From contig JABYQQ010000014.1 in assembly GCA_022605405.1 (NCBI GenBank), positions 992,001-1,056,000 of the forward strand: a stretch of 64,000 bases of DNA. Direction: 5' to 3'. Under the pieces are notes generated by a model. The model was not told where the DNA came from. It saw only the letters and a program-made list of their open reading frames with translations, and did not search any database. The DNA is from Earliella scabrosa (lineage: Eukaryota; Basidiomycota; Agaricomycetes; Polyporales; Polyporaceae). This document shows, piece after piece, positions 8,618 through 19,391 of the stretch; position 1 is the first letter of the stretch, and the number at the start of each line of letters is the position of its first letter. Both the position numbers and the translations under genes were made by a program.

Positions 8618-11310
8618 TCAAAACCCCATATTCTTCGGAAGCAACAGCTCCCTCCTCGCGTCCTCCAGCTGCGCCCTCAACGTGTTCGACCATTCCCTCG
8701 CATTCTTCCACGTCATCTCCCCCTCCTCCTCCTCCTCCCACTCCCGCACCCTCCCGCGCCCAAAGTCGATGATCCGGAAGCTCGGCGTCGCCCGCGCGCG
8801 CCGCTCGGGGGGCGCACTGAGCGGGCCCGGCTGCATCAGCACGTTACGGACGTAGAACGAGCCCTGGGCGATGTTAAGCCGGTTCAGCCGGAGCACGAGC
8901 GAGAAGCACTCCGTCCTGCCAGCATGTTAGAGAGACATGGGGCGGGGGCGGAGGACGAGACGTACCGTTCGTCCACGGTGAACTTCTCCGGCTCCACAGG
9001 CTCGCCGCACTCCTCCACGAGCAAGATCGGGCTCGCCCAACTCACCGTGCACGCCCGGTCCTCCGCACACCCCGCGTGCGACTCCCTATCCCTATCCCTA
9101 TCCTTCTCCCCATCCTCGCCCTCGCCCTCGCCCTCGCCCTCGCCCTCGCCCTCGCCCTCGCCCTCGCCCTCGCCCTCGTCCTCAGGCACATAATACCCAT
9201 AAAACTTCGGCACGATCGCGCCCACCGGGACAGGATACTTGTGGCACGGCGGGACGACGTTATAGCCACAGTGCTCCTCCTGGGCATGCCGCGGGAACGC
9301 GCCGTAGACCCGGCCCTCGTTGTGCAGGAGCCGGTGCGCGGTGCAGCGCGTGTGCGCGAGCTTGGCCGCGACGGTGCACTGGCCCGTGCGCGAGTGCGCG
9401 GAGAGCGGCGGGGGCAGGGAGAGCGGCGCGCGGTAGACGAACGAGTGGTGCCCTTGGCCGAGGTGGTTGGAGGGGTGCAGGTGCAGGTGCGCGACGTTCT
9501 CGACGCGCTGTTTTGAGTCTCCATTACTGTCTGAGTCACATTTCGCGCTTCTGTCGGTTGAGGATGGGCCCGTGTTCGCGTTTTCGTCGGGCGAGGGCTT
9601 AGAGGTGCCATCGCGCGAGAGGACTGGGTATACGCGCCTGTACCTGATGGGTTTCACCGCAGACCCTGGCTGTTTACAGTTTGTGAGCCTGTGCGGGTCG
9701 TAGACCAGGAGCACGTCCGGAAAGAGCTGCTCGGGAATAAATTCCTCCAGCTTGGGCAGCTCTCCAGCGTGGAACGGTATGGCGCTATATGATAGCAAGG
9801 GGTTCTCGTCGTTGCCCGTCGTCGGCGCGTCGATGTCGGGAAGCACAAGGTCGAGCTCGGTCGGGCCACGCCCGCAGATCCAGTCCTTTGCATGAGCGAG
9901 GAACGTGTCGGCAGGCGAAGAAGATACGCACGTCGCCGTCAAGTCGTCGTAGCTGAGGCCATCGCCCAGGATGAACAACCCGTAGACGTCGGCCGCGAGC
10001 TCCTCTTGGTCCACCATGTGTATGGTACGCGACACGAGATCCGAGGGCGACTTGTGGGCCTCCAGGCGCGCGACAAAGTGCTCGCACCAGAGGTAGTGGT
10101 GTGCGTGCCCATCGCGGTTCGGCCGCGGCTCTGGCCCGTCGTTGGGCACGAGTCGTCCGCGACAGTTCTCCGAGGGTCCCGCCGGGCACTTGGGGCGAGG
10201 CAACGCAGCAGGCGTGGAATCTGGGGGTATGGCGTCGTCCTCGTCGCCATCGCTGAGCCCGTCCTCGTCGTCACATTCGTCCGTCTCTTCCATGTCGACG
10301 TCCGGGAGCACGAGTTCGAGCTCAGGAACCGTATCCGCGACATCATCGTACTTCACGTCGTCTACGCCGGCTTGAGCAATGAACCAGTCGTCCGTCGACG
10401 CGACAAGAGGCGACCTTCCACGCTCGACAGCTAGTCGGACCATCCTTGCTTGGATGTCGTCCCACGGGATGTTGTCGCGCAGGACGAACAGCCCGACCAG
10501 ATCCGCGCTGAGGTGCGCGTGCTCCATCGCGCCGATGGTCGCCGTCACGAGCTCCAAGGGCTGTTCGTCCGCCTTCAGACGCGCAGCAAAGTGCTCGCAC
10601 CAGAGGTAGTGGTACGCGCGCCCAACGTGGTTCAGCCGCGGCTCAGGCCCGTCGTTGCGCACAAGCCGTCCGCGACAGGGCTCGGCGCTGCAGCTCGGCG
10701 GCGGGATCGCGCCGTCCGTCGACTCGGCACACACCTCCTTGCCCTTGCCTTTCGCATCGTGCGCGAGTTCCGACTGCACGGACTCCCCCGGAGAGCACGC
10801 CTCCTTGTCCTGGTTCTTGCCAGAGTCCGTCTCCGAGTCGTCGCTGTACTCCTCCCAGCGCATCGTGTACGTCCTCGTCTTCGGATCGTCGTGCTCATGC
10901 CAGCATCCCATGTCGATGGCCCCCATCGGCGGGACCGTGTTGGCCGGGTGTCCCTTCGGGAGCTTGAGGAGCGGCCACGGCCTCACGACGCGCGGAGGGA
11001 CGAGGAAATGAAGGTAGTCGCTATCATCGTAGTGGCCTCTCCCGAGCTCCTTGAACTGGCTGCGCGAGAACACGGCAGACATCCCGAACGCGCGTGAAAT
11101 ATTTCCAAACTCGCTGACGGCGTGCGCCCAGGCGAGCCCGTTGGGCGTGCGGAACCCGACGGGGTCGTCTCGCGGGTCGAGCTTGGGTCCGTCGGGCGGG
11201 TAGGGCCAGGTGTGGCGGATGAAGCGGGCCCGGCCTTCGCTGTTGACGGGGAGTTGGACAGCCCACTGGGGCACGGCACCCGCGTGAAGGGCGCTGAAGT
11301 TAAAAGTCAT
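8618..11310 (-). CDS. Kinase-fold protein B (predicted pseudokinase) with duplicated module and Glu-Gly repeat
   Basis: Exons 11310-8966 and 8915-8618 give 880 residues. Same plan as A: N-terminal domain (FIRHTW, GFRTPNGLAWAHA, RPWPLLKLPKGHP), two YHYLWCEHF-type modules, entry motif LPKLEEFIPEQLFPDVLLVYD, glycine loop LGQGHHSFVYRAPL, VAAKLA, HNEGRVY, hinge ILLVEECGEPVEPEKF, loop AQGSFYVRNVL, FRIIDFGRG and tail ARRELLL..GF. Catalytic Asp replaced by Ser; DFG kept. Unique to B is a long Glu-Gly dipeptide tract followed by Arg-Asp repeats, inserted between the strand PKFYGYYVPE and the ASPILLVEE strand. It comes from a hexanucleotide repeat. Start chosen because MTFNF aligns with MNFEF of gene C. 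Function unknown. Confidence 0.82.
9086..9180 (-). repeat. Hexanucleotide microsatellite coding Glu-Gly and Arg-Asp runs in gene B
   Basis: Ten perfect CTCGCC units run from 9115 to 9174 on the plus strand, with a CTCGTC variant next. They read as alternating Glu and Gly on the minus strand. A shorter CCCTAT run near 9086-9103 encodes the Arg-Asp repeats. The unit is six bases, so length changes keep the frame. Confidence 0.9.
9826..10188 (-). repeat. Gene B, module copy 2
   Basis: Type-2 copy: CRGRLVPND, HHYLWCEHFVARLEAH, IHMVDQEELAADVYGLF and LDLVLPDID. It is closest by eye to copy 2 of gene A. Confidence 0.75.
10291..10692 (-). repeat. Gene B, module copy 1
   Basis: Type-1 copy: CSAEPCRGRLVRND, YHYLWCEHFAARLKAD, IGAMEHAHLSADLVGLF and LELVLPDVD. 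It is slightly longer than the others because of an insertion after the GLFVL strand. Confidence 0.75.
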
Positions 11311-11905
11311 ACCTCGACGCTGAGCGGGAGAGATGTGCAGGCTGCAGTAGATGAGGTACTAGGGAGACAAAGCTCGAGCCTGACGACGTCGACGATGAGC
11401 GGGAGCCTGAGGGGGCGCGCGGAAGTCAGCGAGGGAGGGCGGGGTCGTCGTGGACGGTCGCCAAGCTCTTTCGCTTGCGGCTTCGAAGACGCTTCGAGAC
11501 AAGAGCTACTCCGCGGAATGCCACAGCATGAACATGTCGAAGAGAGAAGTTGGGCAGACGTCATGTCACACTGTCCTCCGAGTCCACGCCACCACGTTCG
11601 TAGCGTAAGGCCACGGCGACGCTGCCACCAAATCATATGTTGGCAAGTAAACATACGCAGGGAAAACGTGATCGCATTATCCACACACCCCTGCAGGAGA
11701 ACGGCATACGAGCTAAGTATGTCGTGGCCCGACAAGGCCTTCAGGGATTTGCAATCGAGGGGAAGGAGTGGCACGAGAAAGCCAGCTGCAGGTACGAAGC
11801 CCGCGCGCAGATCTCCCAAAGAACTCGGAACGCTTCGAACTTCGAACGGAAGTGCGTCGACGCATGCGCAGTCGTTACGTCATTGGCGCGAGCCCCGACG
11901 GCGAC
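11311..11905. other. Promoter region of gene B, no gene seen
   Basis: No supportable gene. Long open frames crossing this stretch on the plus strand continue into the antisense of gene B and are judged shadows. It should hold the gene B promoter and the 3' end of the neighbouring secreted-protein gene. Confidence 0.35.
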
Positions 11906-13156
11906 CTACAGCCCGACATCGAAGTACAGCTCCTGTAAATGCAAGATCAGCACCCCCAAACGACCCGCAAATCGGCCGAGGAACACTCACAACCGGGGTA
12001 ACAGCCTTGCCCAAACCCGCCGCCAGCGCCGCCGGGTCGGCCGTGACGTATACGCCATTGTCAGACCGGACGAGCGACTGCGGGATAACGGCTGCAAGGG
12101 AGCGTCGTCATCGGTATTAGCATCTCGCGAGACCGTGAGAGGAAGGCAGCACGCACCGCCGTTGCCATTGACCCAGTGCACGGTCACTCTCCCTGTCGTG
12201 GGGTCCACGCGGAACTGCAAGTAAGGGACGGAGGCGAAGTCAGGATACATCGAGACCCTTCAGGTTGTGCGGGCGTACAATCGTTGTCTGTGCGAATCCG
12301 ATGGCGAAGGCGTCGTACACGTACACGGCCACGGGGCTTCCCGCCGGAGCTGGAGTTCAGCGTACAGAGCAGAGGAGGCTCGTCAGACCGACATTCACTC
12401 AGTGGGTCAGCAGGAGAGGACGTACTGTGGACGCTCGTGATGCCGAGTATCACCGCCGTGGAGACTCTGGAAGATCGATGAGCTTCAGCGCGGCCTCGAC
12501 ACTAGATGCATGGTAGGACACACCCTGGCCCTAGGGAGACAGACGCCCCGCTCCTCAGAGCGATAGCAGACAGACGATAACTTGGTCCGGCGTTCTACAC
12601 AGTCATGAACAACGCTCAGATACAGGAGACACCATGTGAATCTCTATAGAAGGTTTAACGTACCGCCGCGAGCTCGATGAGCGCATCCGCCGGATCCGGC
12701 ACCGTGTAGGTGAGCGTCAGGACGAAGGTGTCGCTAGAGCTCGCGACAATGCCGTATCTCCCAAGAAATCCGATCGGGGCCTCCCCGCTGTTGCCGTTGG
12801 TGTAGATGCCAATCTTACCGGACACGCTGTGGGAGGGATTGGCTCGCGCATCAGCGTCGAGCTGCCGAAAGCGACTTACACAACACCCGGGACAGCAGAG
12901 GGCGCGGCGCGCGCAGCATCTAGAAGATATCACGTCTGTCTGCCAAGTCCTCATATACGACAAGCAGCGCGAAGGGGAACGCACTGGTACGCGAAGGGCT
13001 ATAGAGCCTTCTCGGACGCGCGGGGGCAAGTCCGCGCGCGAGACGTTCCGCGTTTGTTGCAGCACGACGCACAGGAATCTCCGAGGCAGAGAGGGGAGTG
13101 AGAACGGAGAGGAGGAGGAGGGCGACGGAGGCGAGGCGGGCGAGGTTCAGCATCAT
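11906..13156 (-). CDS. Secreted protein of unknown function, possibly a damaged gene
   Basis: The start MMLNLARLASVALLLLSVLTPLSA is a clear signal peptide. It is followed by NAERLARGLAPARPRRLYSPSRT, a pattern common in secreted basidiomycete proteins of unknown function. Supported 5' exons are 13156-12985, 12917-12880 and 12837-12664, reading VSGKIGIYTN...GFLGRYGIVA...LIELAA up to a gtacgt donor. Supported 3' exons are about 12250-12157, 12091-11991 and 11932-11906, reading FRVDPTTGRVTVHWVNGNG, IPQSLVRSDNGVYVTADPAALAAG and ELYFDVGL. The middle (12251-12663) has family-like fragments, for example TPAPAGSPVAVYVYDAFA, but I could not connect them without a stop or frame change. The gene may be broken or my splicing incomplete. 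Confidence 0.5.
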
Positions 13157-14667
13157 CGTGACTGTACGCGTCGACAGTGAGGGGGAAAGCAAGTTGGATG
13201 AAAGACCCAAAGAGGGCTCAAGAAACGGGTTGGGGTGCAACGTGCAACGCCTGGCCCTGCGGAGGCGCAGTACATTCTCTTCCTAGTGCAGAGGCGCAAA
13301 AACGCCACCGTTGGAACATTGGAACATTGAAGGGATACGTTCTACCGGGCGTTCCTCGAATGGAGTGGGTGCGCTCGGAGTGGAGGCAATTAAGAGCATT
13401 CGTGCCTTGCAATCTCTTCAGCCGGTCTGAGATCAATGTGAGCGCAGAGCAATTGCTCACTCACCTGCAGCAAGCACCACGTAGTCCGGACTCGTCCAAG
13501 TCCCGACCTGTAAAACCATCGCCGTGTGCAACGCGAGTCCGACGAGGCTGGCACTTCCGTCCGATACACCCGGACTAGCTAGGCAGGTCGATCGGAGAGT
13601 CGGTATGTAGACGATCGAAACCATTCAACCCCGAGATATGGGCGCCTGGATTACCCGTTGTGGCGAATCGAGACCTTTCCTACCAGCGCCCATATATGGA
13701 CGCGGTAGAACAACCTGGCGACTGCAAGCACGTATACTTAGTAAAGTTGTGCATCATGCATGTGGTGTTGAGGACTTCTGGCGGTTCGCCGCTGCCGTGC
13801 GCTGGCAGTCCAAACTTGTCGAACATCGGCCGTTTATCGGGACCTCGTGGTCGTAAGACCTACATGGCGGCGGACGGAGCTGCCACGTCTTCAGATACGT
13901 ATGTCAGAGGATGGCCAGCAAGACTACAGAGAGCTGTCACCTGTGCATGTTCACACTTCAGAGTACGCTGCGTATGCCTTGAAGCTGGTGGCAGGCGTCA
14001 TGCCTCGGACGTTCGATGCAGAGCATATGTCATGAAATTCCCCTGCCGCAACCGTCTGTATACACGTACAAGCAAGCAGCGAACAGAGTTGTGTTGAGTA
14101 GTGCCAGGCATGGAGGCAGCAGGGAGGAACGATGCAAGTCTCGAAACAGAACGAAACGAACCGCTCTGGTGAGTGCACCTGCCACGTGGAGGAGAAGCAC
14201 AGCCTCAATGCGGTCATTTTGGGCGTGCGCACTGCGCCGTGGGTGGGACCGCTCATCTTCCCTCCTGCCTCCTCACGTCAGTGCCTCCGGCCTCGGACAG
14301 CCCGCGCGCTGGAAGCTAGGTTAGCGTTTGGCCTCTCCCCCTGCAGCTCTGTGACTGTCCCCGTAGGCGACCTCTCGCCACGTAATAAATACCCTCGCAG
14401 ACACGCTCCCTCCGTGCTCCCTGCCCCTCTTGAGCTCGCACTCCCGTCTTTGCGCCACCTCGTCTCGCGCCCGCCCCTCCACCCCATACCGCACGCACGC
14501 GCACACGTCCTCCAGCTTCCAGCGGCGATCCCCCATACTTATCTGTCCTTCTCAGTCTCAGTAAGTCCTCGCAGTTGTGCAGACAAAGAGTCAATCAGCC
14601 GGAATCTGACACTCCACTGTCCACAGAGCCACTCGCACTCGCATTCGTACTATCCAGTACTCCCGCC
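13157..14667. other. Intergenic region, 1.5 kb
   Basis: No gene supported. The right end is strongly C/T-rich (about 14395-14665) with a taataaata sequence near 14385, which looks like the pyrimidine-rich promoter of the small secreted peptide gene that follows. Confidence 0.4.
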
Positions 14668-14868
14668 ATGCAGATCCCCAGCCTCGCAGCACCCCTCCTC
14701 ACGCTCCTCGCCCTCGGTGCGACCACCGCTCGTGCGGCGCCGCTCGCGGGCTCACATGCCCCGCTGAGCGTCCCGGACGCTCCGCTCGTGAAGGTCCAGA
14801 ACAGCCCGCCCCTCGCGCCGGCCCCGAAGACGCACACCTACACCCGGCGCGCCCGCGCGCACCCGTGA
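14668..14868 (+). CDS. Small secreted Pro/Ala-rich peptide
   Basis: A single exon of 66 residues. The first ~22 residues (MQIPSLAAPLLTLLALGATTARA) form a textbook signal peptide with an A-R-A cleavage site. The mature part is ~44 residues, rich in Pro and Ala, without cysteines, and ends in a basic segment (YTRRARAHP) that includes a dibasic site. No family recognised. The strong pyrimidine-rich upstream tract and a good Kozak-like context (ccgccATGc) favour a real, possibly highly expressed gene. The reading frame could also be a first exon of a longer gene, since coding potential fades downstream. Confidence 0.5.
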   Translation: MQIPSLAAPLLTLLALGATTARAAPLAGSHAPLSVPDAPLVKVQNSPPLAPAPKTHTYTRRARAHP

Positions 14869-16099
14869 ACCGCCCCCAGCCCCTCTCCCCTCTCCCCCCC
14901 CTTCCCTCGCGCCTCTCAAGATCTCACGGACGTGTGTCGGAACGGACCGCGTGTGAGATGGAGGAAGGCTTGGACTCGCATGACCGTGACGCTGCATACG
15001 ACTGGCTACGATCCGGACCTGAAAACGATATAGACCAGGTGCGTCCCGGCTCTTGGCTCTTTGGACTCTATTCTTGGACGTCTTCCACTTCCCTCTTCCC
15101 TCTTGCTGCCAACCGCTTTCGTGCGGCAACCTTACACGTCCGGAGCGCCTCGCACCCGCCTGCACCACTCGCATCCCGCTTGCCGGAGCCGCCTGCTGAC
15201 CATCCCTCACGCACAGGTCATGCTCTCCACGCTATTCTCGCAACGAACTTTGACGAATCTCGCTTTGCATTGACACGGACGCATACGCACGCGCCCCGTA
15301 CGGACTTCATAACGTGTGTGTGCCGGACAGACACTCGGACTTTCGCTTCGTATATGCGCAACTGTAATTGATGTATAGTTCGGTCACCCGCCCACCCACC
15401 CACCCACACGGACTACTCATTTGTATCGTACTGTACTCTCACAGCTATCGCGTACATTTACAATAGTCGCTCTTTGATCTCTCACGTCGCACATGTGCCG
15501 TCGCTCCCCGCATCCCCTCTGTGTCTATAATTTGACCATCCGAGCTCGTGAGACTCGACGCTCGACATGCAGGCGAGGTTCGAAGGAGCGCCCCGGAATG
15601 GAACATGACGGCAAGGAGAGAGCGGGCCTCAAAAGTCTGACTGATATCCGTGCATGGCCGAGGACCTGGTGAAGCGGAAGAGGACAGAGGACTCGCGATC
15701 GTACATGCGCGCGCAGCGCCTTCACTCGTACGGTGCTCTCGGGACGCCTTTGGGCAAGTCGACCTAGCTCAGGCTCATATGCATAAGTACTGGAGAGCGT
15801 CGTCCGCTATGTACCGGCGGCAGGTCAGTGTGCATACAGTTTTGTATGTCGCCTCCATGATGCTCTCAAAGACCCGAGTCTTGAGTACTTGACGTAAACT
15901 AGTGCGTGAACCATAGTCGCAAACCTCGAACTCCGGGAGTCGCAGAGCGACGGGATACGTGGATACAAGAGCAGCTACCGATACATTGCAGCAGCAGTAA
16001 CGACCTCCACGACGAACGCAGCAACAACGTCGACAAGACACAATGATTGTCAACCGCAAGGATCCAGCCTCGCGCTACACCTTCAGAATCACCTTGTCA
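14869..16099. other. Intergenic region with a CCCA-type microsatellite
   Basis: No gene supported. A short CCCA tandem run lies near 15386-15404. The stretch holds the 3' UTR of the small peptide gene and the terminator side of kinase-fold gene C. Confidence 0.4.
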
Positions 16100-18332
16100 T
16101 CAGAACCCGACATGCTTCTCCAGCAACAGCTCCCGCCTCGCGTCCTCAAGCTCCTCCCTCAAGCGTGCGCCCCAGGCCCTCGCGACCTCCTCGCGCCGCG
16201 CCTTCGTCATCCCCTCCCACCGCTCCTTGCTCACCTCTCGGCCCCACACCCGCCCGCGCCCAAAGTCGATGATGCGGAAGCTCGGGTGCGCGCGCGAGCG
16301 CCGCTCGGGGGGCGCGGTGAGCGGCCCGGGCTGCACGAGCACGTTGCGCACGTAGAAGGAGCCTTGGATGATGTTGAGGTGGTTGAGCCGGAGCATGAGC
16401 GAGAAGCATTCCGTCCTGCGAGCGGGGGGCAGACGTCAGTCTCAGTGTGCGATGGTTAGTGTAGTGTTTATGCAACGACGGGACGCACCTCTCGTCCGCG
16501 CTGAACTTGTCCGGCTGCACGGGCTCGCCGCATTCCTCGACGAGGAGGATCGGACTCGCCCAGTCCACCTTGCACGCGCGCTCCTCCTCACACCCCACAT
16601 GCGACTGCTTATCCTCCTCTCCATCCTCATCCCCGCCCTCGCTCTCAGGCAAATAAAACCCATACAACTTCGGTACAATCGCGCCCACCGGGACGGGGTA
16701 CCTACAGGGCGGGACGATGTTCAGCCCGCAATACTCCTCCTGCGCGTGCCGCGGGAGCGCGTTGTACACCCGCCCCTCGTTGTGCAGGAGCCGGTGCGCG
16801 GTGCAGCGCGGGAGCGCGAGCTTGGCGGCGACGGTGCATTGGCCTGTACGCGAGCGCGCGGAGAGCGGAGCGGGGAGGGTGAGGGGCGCGCGGTAGACGA
16901 GCGAGTGGTGGCCTTCGCCGAGGCGGTTGGAGGGGTGCAGGTGCAGGTGCGCGGTGTGTGAGGGGTGCGGACTGGGGCTGGTGTTGCTGCTTGCGCTTCC
17001 GTTCGCGCTTGCGGTTGAAGGGGACGTCGTGTTCACGTTCGCGTCGGACGACTCGGAGGTCTTGGACCTGGTGTCGTGCGGCAGGGCTGGGTATATGCGC
17101 CTGTATCTGACGGGTTTGCCCTCTTGTCCTGCCTCCTTGTGGTTGGTGAGCTTGTGCGGGTCGTGAACCAGGAGCACGTCCGGGAAGAGCTGCTCCGGGA
17201 TGAACTCTTCCAGCTTGGGCAGGTCTTGCGTGGAGAACAGACCGCTCGCGGGCGGAAGCTTCTCCTCTTGCCCGTCGTCAGACTCAAAGTCGCAGTCGGT
17301 ACCAGAGCTGGGGTCATCGCTCATCGGGATGTCATTGTCAGACTGTGCATTGCAATCGTCGCCAGCCACAGTATCCTTCGTCGTGCTAGAGTCGTCGTCA
17401 GCATCCTCAGGCTCCACGTCCGGGAGCACCAAGTCGAGCTCAGCAGCCGGACGACCAGGGATCGAGTCCTCCGCATGAGCAAGGAAGGTATTTCCGCCAG
17501 AGCGAGCTGCCGCTGGGAGCGTCTGTTGCAGGTCGTCCCAGTCGACTCCACTGCCATCGCCAAGAACAAACAGCCCATGGATGTCCGCCGCGAGGTGCGC
17601 CTGGTTCATCATGTGTATCGTGTGCGCCACGAGCCTGAAAGGCTCCTCGTGCGCCTGCAGACGCGCAGCAAAGTGTTCGCACCAGAGGTAGTGGTACGCG
17701 TGCCCCCCGCGATCCGGCCGCGGCTCGGGCCCGTCGTTGCGTACAAGTCGTCCGCGGCAGGGCTGCGCTGTGCATTTGGGCGGGGGAAACGTAGCAGCCT
17801 GCGTGGACTCCGACAGCGTGGATGTAGCCTTGCCCTTGCCTTTCGTATCGTCGCTGAACTCGTCCCAACGCATCGTGTACGTCCTCATCTCCGGATCCTC
17901 GTGCTCCTCCTCACACCCCTCGTCGACCGCCCCAAGCGGCGGCACCGTGTTCGCGGGGTGCCTCTTCGGGAGCTTGAGCACGGGCCACGGCCTGCGGACG
18001 CGCGGGCGGACAAGCGGCCCATCAAACTCCCCGTCGTCGTAGTTCTCCCCGAGCTCCTTGACCTGGCTGCGCGAGTACAGCGTGACCCAGGCGATTCCCG
18101 GATCGCGCTCGATGTAGCCCAGTTCGTCGAGGGAGTGGCCCCAGACGTGCCCGTTTGGGGTGCGGAAGCCGACCGGGGCGCGGTTTTGCTCGAGGAAGCG
18201 GCCGGTGGGCGCGCGCTGCCACATGGTGTGGATGAACCGGGTGCGGCCTTCGCTGTTCGTGTGGGGGTGGCCTGGGCGGATTTCGTCGCGGGAGGCTAGC
18301 AGGAGGGTGTTGGGGTTGAACTCGAAATTCAT
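16100..18332 (-). CDS. Kinase-fold protein C (predicted pseudokinase) with a single module
   Basis: Exons 18332-16489 and 16415-16100 give 719 residues. N-terminus MNFEFNPN then FIHTMWQRAPTGRFLEQNRAP, GFRTPNGHVWGHS and RPWPVLKLPKRHP. Only one module is present (about 17774-17409) instead of two. Then come LPKLEEFIPEQLFPDVLLVHD, the loop LGEGHHSLVYRAPL, VAAKLA, HNEGRVY, ILLVEECGEPVQPDKF, IQGSFYVRNVL, FRIIDFGRG, and the tail ARRELLL...GF. Catalytic Asp is Ser. It is very close to gene A in both lobes. The phase-2 intron between hinge and catalytic loop is at the same codon as in the other members. It has the most complete N-terminus of the group and is a good reference for the family. Function unknown. 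Confidence 0.82.
17409..17774 (-). repeat. Gene C, single module copy
   Basis: Single copy with CRGRLVRND (as in type 1), YHYLWCEHFAARLQAH, then IHMMNQAHLAADIHGLF and FLAHAEDSIPGRPAAELDLVLPDVE (closer to type 2). The mixture suggests either the ancestral single module or a hybrid left by unequal recombination. Confidence 0.7.
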
Positions 18333-18806
18333 GATGGGAGGTCCTGAAGGTTAGTGGAAAGTAGTTGAGGGGATGGTTAGCTCGAACCAGTCTTCGCCTG
18401 GCCTGAGTCAACTGAGTGACAGGTAAGGTGGTGGTTGGTGTTCAAGCAACCCAGAGGGCCGCACCATGGTTTTATTGCAGGGCCGCTTGCGGTGGATCCA
18501 ATGTCAAAGCGTCGAACAATGGACTTGGACGCGAAGCTCAGATATGTCCGGAGGCGTGTTAGCGCCGAGAGCCTCGGAAGCTCGAGGAATCTTCACAGTA
18601 CGTTGAGCAGTCACTAGTACTAGTCATGCGCAGCTGGCGAGATGAGATCGTCAGCATGAGATGGCAGCATTATCACCCATGCAAACACAGATAGAGAGCG
18701 ACGGTACAATTACAATGGCATTCGGGGAGTTGGTACAATTATGTTACACTATGATGAGGAGTTCTGCTTCGACAAATGCGTTGATGTTTCGTTCTATGCG
18801 AATAAG
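18333..18806. other. Spacer between gene C and the Stm1-like gene
   Basis: No gene recognised. It should contain the promoter of gene C and the 3' UTR of the Stm1-like gene. Confidence 0.4.
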
Positions 18807-19391
18807 TTACAAGTCCTTGACAGCGTTGGTCTGTTCCATGATGATCGTTAGTGCGATCCCACCAAATCGGCGAGGAGTGCCCAACATACCTGAGCGTCGG
18901 TCACAACGGTAGTGGGCTGCTTGGGCGAGGTCGAGAGAGCAGGAGCGGTGCGCGCAATGGACCCGAGGTCGACGTCGGGCGACTTGAGCGCCTTCTTGCG
19001 AATCTCGATGCCCTGCTGGATCTCCTCCTGCGAGAGGGAGCTGGCGCGCCGCTCAGGCACGGGTGGGCGTTCGCGTGCTTCAGTGTTGACTGCGACTCCT
19101 GGAAGGGAGAGGGGAAGATGATGAGCATCGAGCACGGGACCGCCTGTGCCTTGCCGTATGCGGCGAAGCGACTTGGGTGGAGGAAAGGGGCGGATACTCA
19201 CCGGTCGCCTCTTCGAAGTCGGCCTGCTCGTCGTCGAGAGCGGCGTTCTCGTGCTCGAGCTCGTCCTCAAGACGGCCCCAGTTGTGCGGGCCAGCACCCT
19301 TCTTGGGGATGTGCTTGTCCATGCCGTTCTTGGCCTCAGAACGGTCCTTGTTGAGCGCGTTGGGGTAGGATGCGCGCGCGGTGCGGGTCAT
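18807..19391 (-). CDS. Stm1/HABP4-like small RNA- or ribosome-associated protein
   Basis: Exons 19391-19202, 19098-18890 and 18830-18807 give 140 residues. The N-terminus MTRTARASYPNALNKDRSE followed by KNGMDKHIPKKGAGPHNWG is the conserved start of the fungal Stm1/hyaluronan-mRNA-binding-like family. It is followed by an acidic stretch (EDELEHENAALDDEQADFEE), then SLSQEEIQQGIEIRKKALKSPDVDLGSIARTA and a last micro-exon coding TNAVKDL. Proteins of this kind bind ribosomes or RNA and are cytoplasmic; the assignment here is by motif memory only. The last exon is just 24 nt including the stop. Confidence 0.7.

Noticed and set aside
9115..9180. CRISPR-like or telomeric repeat
   Set aside because: It is a simple coding hexanucleotide repeat with no spacers and not a telomere unit, in a eukaryotic gene.
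11122..12120. Plus-strand frame of 332 codons
   Set aside because: Partly antisense to gene B and partly to the secreted-protein gene. Composition is shadow-like and no family matches.
17076..18299. Plus-strand frame of 407 codons
   Set aside because: Fully antisense to kinase-fold gene C, whose sense strand has clear motifs and splice sites.
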